Origin: Bacteroidota bacterium | GTDB taxonomy: Bacteria > Bacteroidota > Bacteroidia > Chitinophagales > Chitinophagaceae | DNA: 5,233 nt | Assembly (NCBI GenBank): GCA_947461985.1 | Contig: CANHNT010000154.1 | Coordinates: forward strand, 1 to 5,233 | Direction: 5' to 3' | Shown here: positions 1 through 5,022 of the stretch, piece after piece | How positions within the stretch are numbered: the first letter of the stretch is position 1 | Layout of the letters: every line of letters starts with the position of its first letter | Position numbers and translations under genes: made by a program | Notes under the pieces: model-generated | Told to the model about the DNA's origin: nothing | Database searches by the model: none | What the model saw: only the letters and a program-made list of their open reading frames with translations

Positions 1-100
1 CAGAAATTCCATCATGCACCAAAATACAAATGTCAATTATTCTGCCTTTTTGAAAAGCAAATTTAGCACCACACGTTTCAATATCTACAATGGCAAACAT
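1..100 (-). CDS. DEDDh/DnaQ-type 3'-5' exonuclease, N-terminal fragment (runs off the left edge)
   Basis: The minus strand from ATG at 100-98 reads 33 codons before the window ends. It begins M-F-A-I-V-D-I-E-T, and D6 and E8 form the ExoI D-x-E metal-binding motif that opens RNase-T/DnaQ-fold exonucleases. The following G-R-I-I-D-I-C-I-L-V-H-D-G fits the second strand of that fold. In the family these proteins remove nucleotides from 3' ends using two metal ions, as the polymerase III proofreading subunit or as a repair nuclease. In Bacteroidota a similar domain is often fused to a GIY-YIG (UvrC/Cho-like) nuclease, but only about 33 residues are visible, so the fusion cannot be tested. The start is convincing because the family usually begins a few residues before D-x-E. 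A cysteine (C10) follows T9 where T or G is more usual. No Shine-Dalgarno is seen. Confidence 0.8.
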   Translation of the reverse strand, partial: MFAIVDIETCGAKFAFQKGRIIDICILVHDGIS

Positions 101-246
101 AGTTAGTATTAATTTTTTGCACTGCAATTATTCTTTTATCATAGTTCAAATACTTTAACTGTGCATTTGCTAATTGACCAAGAAGCATTGCAAATAATAC
201 TAGTAATCCATTGAATTGATAAATATTCTTTTTCGTACAATTTATT

Positions 247-254
247 CAAATTTA
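247..254 (-). promoter_or_regulatory. Weak candidate -7 element for the exonuclease gene
   Basis: The minus strand reads TAAATTTG, a full match to the Bacteroidota -7 consensus TAnnTTTG. It would give an untranslated leader of roughly 140 bases before the ATG at 100. The nearest upstream TTG (271-273) lies inside the terminator loop at a spacing of 16, shorter than the usual 19-21. It is the only TAnnTTTG match I found on this strand between 101 and 260, so it is offered tentatively. Confidence 0.2.
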
Positions 255-259
255 CATAA

Positions 260-293
260 AAAAATGCCGACAAAATATTCTGTCGGCATTTTT
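260..293 (-). terminator. Rho-independent terminator of the S46 peptidase gene (bidirectional in form)
   Basis: A perfect 13-bp inverted repeat pairs 260-272 with 281-293 around an 8-base loop (273-280). The core is ATGCCGACA/TGTCGGCAT, with an A-tract on one side and a T-tract on the other. On the minus strand it starts 18 bases past the stop codon at 311-313 and is followed by a run of T, as expected for an intrinsic terminator of the peptidase transcript. The plus strand also ends in T-rich sequence, but no plus-strand gene is seen upstream for it to serve. Confidence 0.9.
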
Positions 294-310
294 ATTATTT
301 TATTTTAGTA

Positions 311-2464
311 CTAGTTTTTAATAGTCATTTCATCCATCAACATTCTTCCTCCTAAAACTTTATCCACTACCCACATGATGTAACGAACATCGGCACATAT
401 TGTTCTTTTATATCGTTTGTCAAAGGCTACATCGCCACTCATTGCTTCCCAGTTTCCGTCAAAAGCGCAACCTATTAATTCGCCATTTCCATTAATTACT
501 GGGCTACCCGAGTTACCTCCTGTAATGTCATTGGTGGTGATGAAACAAGTAACTAAACCTCCTAAGCTTTTGTCGGCATATGGGCCAAAGTCTTTTCTTT
601 TCAAAAGGTCTACAATTTTAGGTTGTAAATCAAATTCTTTGTCTCCTGGTTTATATTTTTCTAACAATCCATCTGCCATGGTATAATAATTATAAAAAAT
701 GGCATCTTTAGGAGCATACGAACTTACTTTCCCGTAACTCACTCTCATGGTAGAATTGGCATCAGGATACATTGCCTTTCCTTCATTTTTTTCTAATAAT
801 GCGCCTTGATAAGCTCTATTTAAATCGAACATTTCATAATTAAACTCATTTACTTTGGGCGCATAATTGGTGTTGTAGTTTTGCATTACGCTCAATGCAT
901 GCACGATTGCTCCATCTTGCATTAAGTTTTCAATATTATCTGCATTACACATTTCTTCAAACTTAGCACTGTCGAGCAATGCAGAGTTAGCATATACATT
1001 TTCAGTATAGTTATCAAAGGTTTCTTTCCAATCGTCTGAACCATATTTACCAAATACTTCATTCGTATAAACTGCTGGCAATTGTGCTTTAGGTACATCT
1101 TGATAATACATCAAGTTTAAGGACGCAAAAACCTTTTTATCTAACTCTAAATTGAATCCATCAAAAGCCCCTTTTCGAGCTTTCAAAATACGCTTACATA
1201 AAACATTGATTGAGTCTTTACTTACCTCTGCAGTTAACGCTTTATCAATTAAATCAAAACTCATTGCGAATTTAGTTAGTGCAGGAGCCATAAATGCTTC
1301 TCGATAAAAAGTGGCATGCTTTACATAAGGTTGATAAGCCGCATAAGCTTTTTGATAATCATTCATCAAAGTAGATAATGATTTATCGTTTTCTTTAGCC
1401 CATCCAAGAAATTGTTTTTCTTCTTTTTCTTTTTGAGCTAAAATATTTAAATTTTTCAATTGCTCAGTTTGGCCAATAAAATATTTCCAATAATTTGCAA
1501 TTTGTGCATAGCTAGATGAATACGCTAAATCAACTGCAGGATCTTTTTCCATTTCTTCACGCATGATGGATAAACGTTTATCACGAATTTTTACAACCGT
1601 AGGATTTGATAAATTAATCGCTTGATCTACCCCAAATGAAGTCATATAACGCGTTGTTCTTCCAGGATAACCCATAATCATTGCATAGTCATTGTCTTTT
1701 ACTCCTTTTAATGAAACAGGCAAATGATGTTTGGGAACGTAAGGTCTGTTGTTTGGAGAATAGGGTGCAGGTTTATTATCATTGTTTGCATAAACTCTAA
1801 ACATAGAGAAATCGCATGTATGACGAGGCCACATCCAATTGTCCGTATCGCCACCAAATTTTCCTAAATTTTCAGGAGGTGCGCCTACCAAACGAATATC
1901 AGTGAATTTTTGATATACAAATAAATAGTATTTATTGCCAGCATAAAACGATTTAACATCACTTTCATACGTGCCATTTTCGTTTGCTTTTTCAGAAATT
2001 TCTTTGGCAATGACTGCAAATTTCTTTTCAACATCAACCCCATAAGCATCTCCAATATAATGATTTACTTTGGCAGTAACATCTTCAATTCTTGATAAAA
2101 ATTTAACAGACAAGCCAGCACAAGGCAATTCTTGTTCTCTTGAAGTAGCCATAAAACCATTCATTAAATAATTATTGCTAACTGAGCTCAATGCAGCTAT
2201 ATAAGAATATCCACAGTGGTGATTGGTTAATATCAATGCTTTATCAGAAATAATTTCACCTGTGCATCCACCTCCAAAATGAACAATAGCATCTTTCATA
2301 GAGCTTTTGTTGATGCTGTAAATTTGTTCAGCAGTTAGTTTTAATCCCAATCGCTGCATTTCAGCATAGTTTTGAGAAATCAATAATGGCATCCACATTC
2401 CTTCATCTGCCTTTGCAAAAAATTGACCCGAAATAATTAATAATACTAATAACAGTTTTTTCAT
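311..2464 (-). CDS. S46-family dipeptidyl-peptidase, DPP7-type
   Basis: This is a secreted serine exopeptidase expected to release dipeptides from peptide N-termini in the periplasm, feeding amino-acid uptake. Residues 1-19 are a signal peptide ending A-K-A before D-E-G-M-W, the usual mature start of S46 enzymes. The chymotrypsin-like triad is visible as H83 in T-N-H-H-C-G-Y, D218 in W-P-R-H-T-C-D-F, and S652 in T-G-G-N-S-G-S-P. N209-W210 and N324 (in A-N-Y-W-K) match conserved positions that bind the substrate N-terminus. The residue 18 after the serine is G670. In Porphyromonas gingivalis this position is Gly in DPP7 and Arg in DPP11, so broad or hydrophobic P1 preference is inferred rather than Asp/Glu. 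The helical cap should occupy roughly 290-560. Length (717) is normal and nothing looks truncated. The reading frame starts at the signal-peptide methionine, with no Shine-Dalgarno. It appears monocistronic, with its own terminator at 260-293. Confidence 0.95.
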   Translation of the reverse strand: MKKLLLVLLIISGQFFAKADEGMWMPLLISQNYAEMQRLGLKLTAEQIYSINKSSMKDAIVHFGGGCTGEIISDKALILTNHHCGYSYIAALSSVSNNYLMNGFMATSREQELPCAGLSVKFLSRIEDVTAKVNHYIGDAYGVDVEKKFAVIAKEISEKANENGTYESDVKSFYAGNKYYLFVYQKFTDIRLVGAPPENLGKFGGDTDNWMWPRHTCDFSMFRVYANNDNKPAPYSPNNRPYVPKHHLPVSLKGVKDNDYAMIMGYPGRTTRYMTSFGVDQAINLSNPTVVKIRDKRLSIMREEMEKDPAVDLAYSSSYAQIANYWKYFIGQTEQLKNLNILAQKEKEEKQFLGWAKENDKSLSTLMNDYQKAYAAYQPYVKHATFYREAFMAPALTKFAMSFDLIDKALTAEVSKDSINVLCKRILKARKGAFDGFNLELDKKVFASLNLMYYQDVPKAQLPAVYTNEVFGKYGSDDWKETFDNYTENVYANSALLDSAKFEEMCNADNIENLMQDGAIVHALSVMQNYNTNYAPKVNEFNYEMFDLNRAYQGALLEKNEGKAMYPDANSTMRVSYGKVSSYAPKDAIFYNYYTMADGLLEKYKPGDKEFDLQPKIVDLLKRKDFGPYADKSLGGLVTCFITTNDITGGNSGSPVINGNGELIGCAFDGNWEAMSGDVAFDKRYKRTICADVRYIMWVVDKVLGGRMLMDEMTIKN

Positions 2465-2492
2465 TTAAAAGAAATTTTTATTTTTAAGTGCA

Positions 2493-2500
2493 CAAATATA
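2493..2500 (-). promoter_or_regulatory. Candidate -7 promoter element of the S46 peptidase gene
   Basis: The minus strand reads TATATTTG, an exact TAnnTTTG match. A transcript starting about 6-7 bases downstream would have a leader of about 22 bases before the ATG at 2464. No TTG or TTTG is found at the expected -33 distance, so support rests on the -7 element and its placement. Confidence 0.45.
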
Positions 2501-2535
2501 ATTCATGAAAACTGAACTCCTATAATAATTTGATA

Positions 2536-2673
2536 ATGAGTAAAAATTATACAGCAAATCATTATCGTATATATTTTAAAACCACTATTTTTTTACATAG
2601 AAAAGATAATATCAAAATTTGGGAACGTTATGTGATATATAAAATGGAATCTAGTTTTAGTAAAATTATATAG
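2536..2673 (+). CDS. Possible small open frame, 45 residues, unrecognised
   Basis: ATG at 2536 opens 45 codons ending at TAG 2671-2673. The product begins M-S-K-N-Y-T-A-N-H-Y-R and is basic and rich in K, I, Y and N, with no signal peptide, membrane segment or motif I recognise. It lies in an AT-rich gap where stop codons should be frequent, so the length is mildly surprising. However, the composition merely mirrors the local bases. There is no Shine-Dalgarno and no good -7 element at a suitable distance. It precedes the ATPase-nuclease gene on the same strand by about 147 bases. It is more likely a chance frame or decayed remnant than a gene. Confidence 0.15.
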   Translation: MSKNYTANHYRIYFKTTIFLHRKDNIKIWERYVIYKMESSFSKII

Positions 2674-2727
2674 AGTTATTAAGTATTATTTCTACTCCAA
2701 TTTGACACTAATACATATTTATAATTA

Positions 2728-2759
2728 GCCAAATATATATTATTTTATATACTTTTGGC
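2728..2759. repeat. Left 32-bp palindromic repeat flanking the ATPase-nuclease gene
   Basis: The element begins GCCAAA and ends TTTGGC. Inside, TATAT (repeat positions 9-13) pairs with ATATA (20-24), leaving a 2x2 mismatch at 7-8/25-26 and a 6-base loop. A copy of the same length, 25/32 identical and in the same orientation, lies just beyond the gene at 4256-4287. Each arm read outward gives TAnnTTTGGC, so it contains a match to the Bacteroidota -7 element on both strands (TACTTTTG at 2750-2757 on the plus strand). It sits 61 bases before the ATG at 2821. Possible roles are an operator or divergent promoter, an element end, or a structured repeat. The sequence does not decide between them. 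Confidence 0.7.
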
Positions 2760-2770
2760 AGGATATAATA

Positions 2771-2801
2771 TTTTATAATATGATTGTAAGTATTATATTT
2801 G
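2771..2801 (+). promoter_or_regulatory. Candidate promoter of the ATPase-nuclease gene
   Basis: TATATTTG at 2794-2801 matches TAnnTTTG exactly. TTTT at 2771-2774 sits at the -33 position with a 19-base spacer, one base away from the TTTG form. Transcription would begin near 2807, leaving a leader of about 13 bases before ATG 2821. The left palindrome (2728-2759) ends 11 bases upstream of this promoter, a position suited to an activator or repressor site. TACTTTTG at 2750-2757 inside the palindrome is an alternative -7 element. Confidence 0.4.
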
Positions 2802-2820
2802 CTATACAATATTAAGTATT

Positions 2821-4230
2821 ATGAAATTTATTGGTAGAGAATATGAAATAAAAATTTTAAATGATGTGCTCAAATCTACTCAATCTGAAATGGTGGCAAT
2901 TTATGGTAGAAGACGAGTTGGCAAAACATTTTTAGTTAGAAATTGCTACAAAAAAGAATTAATTTTTAGTATTTCGGGCATGCACAATGCAACTCAAAAT
3001 GAGCAACTAAAAAATTTCTCTATTGCATTGAAAGAAGCAAAAAAATCTAGAGCAAAAGTAATTGCACCTACATCGTGGATAGATGCATTTGAAGAGTTAA
3101 AAGATTTTATAATTCAACAAAAAACTAAATCTAAAAAAGTTTTATTTTTTGATGAATTACCATGGTTAGATACTCCAAAATCTAATTTTTTACAAGCATT
3201 AGATTTGTTTTGGAATTCATGGGCGACAAACAGAAGAGATATTGTATTGGTTATTTGTGGTTCAGCATCAAGCTGGATGATTAAAAAAATATTAAACAAT
3301 AAAGGTGGTTTACACAATCGTGTAACAAAGCGAATTCGTTTAATGCCATTTACATTAAATGAAACAGAATTATATTTAAAGCAAAAACAAATTAAACTCG
3401 ATAGATATAGCATTACTCAACTTTACATGGCAATTGGTGGCATTCCATTTTATTTAAACGAAGTGCAAAAAGGCAAGACTGTCGCACAAAATATTGCTGA
3501 AATTTGTTTTTCAAAAGATGGTTTATTGCAAATTGAATTTCATAATTTGTATAAAGCATTATTTAATAATTCAGATAAACATGTTCGCATTATAAAGGCA
3601 TTAGCCAATTCTCATCAAGGATTAACACGAAACGAAATTATTAAAAAAGCAAAGCTGAACACTGGTGGAAGCATAAGCATTTTATTGAACGAATTGTTAG
3701 AAAGTGGCTTTATTACCGAAATAAAATCACAACACAATAAATTAAAAAACAATATTTATCGATTAACTGATGAATACTCGTTGTTCTACATAAAATTTAT
3801 TGAACCCAATTTACCAACCAATAAAAATACGTGGATACGATTAAGTAAAGAGTCAGTTTATGCATCATGGTGTGGCTATGCCTTTGAAAATTGTTGTTTT
3901 AAGCATATTGAAGAAATTAAAATTGCGTTAGGTATCAGTGGCATTCATACTAATATATTTTCGTGGCAAAATAAAGAGGCACAAATTGATATGATTATTG
4001 ACAGAGACGATAGAGCAGTAAATATTTGTGAAATGAAATTTTATAATACTGAATTTGAAATTACAAAAGCTTACCATACAGTTTTGCAACGAAAATTACA
4101 AGCATATCAAAGTGAAAATAAATTAAATAAAAATAATTTTATCACACTCATAACTTCATTTGGAATAAAAAACAATAACTACTCAAACTCAATAATAGAT
4201 AATGTTTTAACAATTAATAATTTATTTTAA
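2821..4230 (+). CDS. Archaeal-type ATPase fused to a DUF234/PD-(D/E)XK-like nuclease domain
   Basis: The 469-residue protein starts M-K-F-I-G-R-E, the standard N-terminus of the ATPase_2 (archaeal AAA+-like) family. Walker A is G29-R-R-R-V-G-K35-T36, and Walker B is V-L-F-F-D111-E112. A sensor-like segment is I-C-G-S148-A-S-S-W. G-G-L-H-N-R167 and G-G-I-P-F-Y-L (206-212) are family signatures. Residues about 250-315 resemble a winged helix. The C-terminal part carries E356 (G-Y-A-F-E-N), D390 (Q-I-D-M-I-I-D) and E404-M-K406, which fits the PD-(D/E)XK core reported for DUF234 domains. An ATP-regulated DNA-binding nuclease is inferred. The biological role of this family is largely unknown. The gene stands alone, bracketed by two matching palindromes and converging with the gene at 4299-4976. 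Sampled lines are lower in G+C (22% and 28%) than lines in the peptidase gene (35% and 38%), consistent with acquisition. No Shine-Dalgarno is present. Confidence 0.88.
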   Translation: MKFIGREYEIKILNDVLKSTQSEMVAIYGRRRVGKTFLVRNCYKKELIFSISGMHNATQNEQLKNFSIALKEAKKSRAKVIAPTSWIDAFEELKDFIIQQKTKSKKVLFFDELPWLDTPKSNFLQALDLFWNSWATNRRDIVLVICGSASSWMIKKILNNKGGLHNRVTKRIRLMPFTLNETELYLKQKQIKLDRYSITQLYMAIGGIPFYLNEVQKGKTVAQNIAEICFSKDGLLQIEFHNLYKALFNNSDKHVRIIKALANSHQGLTRNEIIKKAKLNTGGSISILLNELLESGFITEIKSQHNKLKNNIYRLTDEYSLFYIKFIEPNLPTNKNTWIRLSKESVYASWCGYAFENCCFKHIEEIKIALGISGIHTNIFSWQNKEAQIDMIIDRDDRAVNICEMKFYNTEFEITKAYHTVLQRKLQAYQSENKLNKNNFITLITSFGIKNNNYSNSIIDNVLTINNLF

Positions 4231-4255
4231 AACATATTACAAATTATTATATTCT

Positions 4256-4287
4256 GCCAAATGTATTTATTTTAGAATACTTTTGGC
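4256..4287. repeat. Right 32-bp palindromic repeat flanking the ATPase-nuclease gene
   Basis: This copy has the same length and orientation as 2728-2759, with 25 of 32 bases identical and both GCCAAA and TTTGGC ends conserved. The inner stem here is 8-13 against 20-25, including one G-T wobble, with a single T-T mismatch and a 6-base loop. Repeat positions 12 and 21 are A and T in the left copy but T and A here, so the pairing is kept. Position 8 (A to G) gains a pair with C25. It starts 26 bases after the ATPase-nuclease stop and ends 12 bases before the stop of the converging gene. No T-tract follows on either strand, so it is not a typical intrinsic terminator. Confidence 0.7.
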
Positions 4288-4298
4288 GAAGTATAGAT

Positions 4299-4976
4299 TT
4301 ATTGAGTTTTATAAAATTTATTATCGTTATCTAAAATCAAAGTATCTTGAATGATTTGGTAATGATATTTAAAATTCATTGGAGATCTGGGCAATGCTTC
4401 TGGTGGTAATGGAGTAATGTGTAAATTAAACTCATTAAATCCCTTTGGAATTAGATATTTTAGTTTTGAGTTTGAGTATTTAACTAGAATGTAATCTGGT
4501 TTAATTTTAGAAATATATTGAAATACATCACCAAAATATGTATTGGAAGTATGTGTGAAGATAATTTTATTTTTTGCATAAAAATAAATAAACATTTTAT
4601 CTAATTTTCCTTCTATATAAGATGTATTGTATTGCATAATGCCATCCATATCAATATTAAATAAATAGTCTTTCCTTTTTCTAGTATGAAATCCTACTCT
4701 ATACATTTTTGCACTGTACTCCCCTTTCAGTTTTACAGAATCTACAAGAATATAAATACTGTCTTCTTTTAAATAGTATTTTCCATCATATGAAAATGAT
4801 TTCCCTCCTAACCATTCGGGACTGTAATAATAAGTAATAGAATCATTTTTGAATATATAATTCTTATCATAATGGTTAGTATAATGACCATTATGAATCA
4901 ATTTCTTTTCTTGTGCAAAAGAATTTATGCTTATAAAAAGCAATATTATTGGTAGTATATAGGAATGTAATTTCAT
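4299..4976 (-). CDS. Secreted protein of unknown function (225 residues)
   Basis: I do not recognise this protein. From ATG at 4976 it starts M-K-L-H-S-Y-I-L-P-I-I-L-L-F and continues to S-F-A-Q before E-K-K. That is a clear type I signal peptide of about 20 residues, so the product should be periplasmic, surface-bound or released. No lipobox cysteine is present. The mature part is rich in Y, K, N, I and short alternating hydrophobic stretches, suggesting mostly beta strands. There are no evident metal-binding or catalytic motifs. An upstream ATG at 5024 would add 16 polar residues before the signal peptide and overlap the start of the divergent gene at 5023, so 4976 is preferred. The 3' end converges on the ATPase-nuclease gene with the right palindrome between. 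Codon choice is very AT-rich (one sampled line is only 12% G+C). Confidence 0.75.
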   Translation of the reverse strand: MKLHSYILPIILLFISINSFAQEKKLIHNGHYTNHYDKNYIFKNDSITYYYSPEWLGGKSFSYDGKYYLKEDSIYILVDSVKLKGEYSAKMYRVGFHTRKRKDYLFNIDMDGIMQYNTSYIEGKLDKMFIYFYAKNKIIFTHTSNTYFGDVFQYISKIKPDYILVKYSNSKLKYLIPKGFNEFNLHITPLPPEALPRSPMNFKYHYQIIQDTLILDNDNKFYKTQ

Positions 4977-4979
4977 TTT

Positions 4980-5011
4980 CAAATTAAATTGACTATTTTT
5001 AGTCCTACAAA
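4980..5011 (-). promoter_or_regulatory. Candidate promoter with an operator-like dyad, upstream of the secreted-protein gene
   Basis: On the minus strand TTTG (5008-5011) is followed after 20 bases by TTAATTTG (4980-4987), which matches TAnnTTTG at seven of eight positions. This would start transcription almost at ATG 4976, giving a nearly leaderless message. A perfect dyad, GACTA-tttt-TAGTC (4991-5004), lies in the spacer, where a repressor dimer could bind. The same 46-base gap must also carry the start signals of the divergent formate-dehydrogenase-like gene at 5023, so a shared control site is possible. The dyad is short and could be chance. Confidence 0.3.
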
Positions 5012-5022
5012 AAACACTTCTC

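Larger units (their letters stand above)
2465..2820. other. AT-rich intergenic region between divergent genes
   Basis: These 356 bases separate the peptidase start (minus) from the ATPase-nuclease start (plus). The region holds the peptidase promoter candidate near 2493-2500, a weak 45-codon open frame (2536-2673), the left palindromic repeat (2728-2759) and the ATPase-nuclease promoter candidate (2771-2801). The ten-base word TAAGTATTAT occurs three times (2680-2689, 2787-2796, 2813-2822), the last copy overlapping the ATG. With this base composition such short repeats may be chance. I see no tRNA, riboswitch or CRISPR structure here. Confidence 0.7.

Noticed and set aside
417..686. Plus-strand open frame of 89 codons inside the peptidase gene
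   Set aside because: It is antisense to the catalytic-serine region of a convincing S46 gene and has no recognisable features, so it is a shadow frame.
2680..2822. Three copies of TAAGTATTAT (2680-2689, 2787-2796, 2813-2822) as a regulatory repeat
   Set aside because: In a region this AT-rich several ten-base matches are expected by chance. The spacing is irregular (107 and 26 bases).
3114..3413. Minus-strand open frame of 99 codons inside the ATPase-nuclease gene
   Set aside because: It lies opposite the Walker B and sensor region of a well-supported gene. Its composition follows the complementary codons, so it is a shadow frame.
4202..4235. Nine-base inverted repeat ATGTTTTAA/TTAAAACAT around the ATPase-nuclease stop codon, as a terminator
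   Set aside because: The stem has a single G-C pair and a 16-base loop with no T-tract after it. It is too weak to call.
4256..4287. Right palindrome as a simple convergent-gene terminator
   Set aside because: A closely similar copy sits upstream of the gene, where a terminator has no obvious role, and no T-tract follows on either strand.
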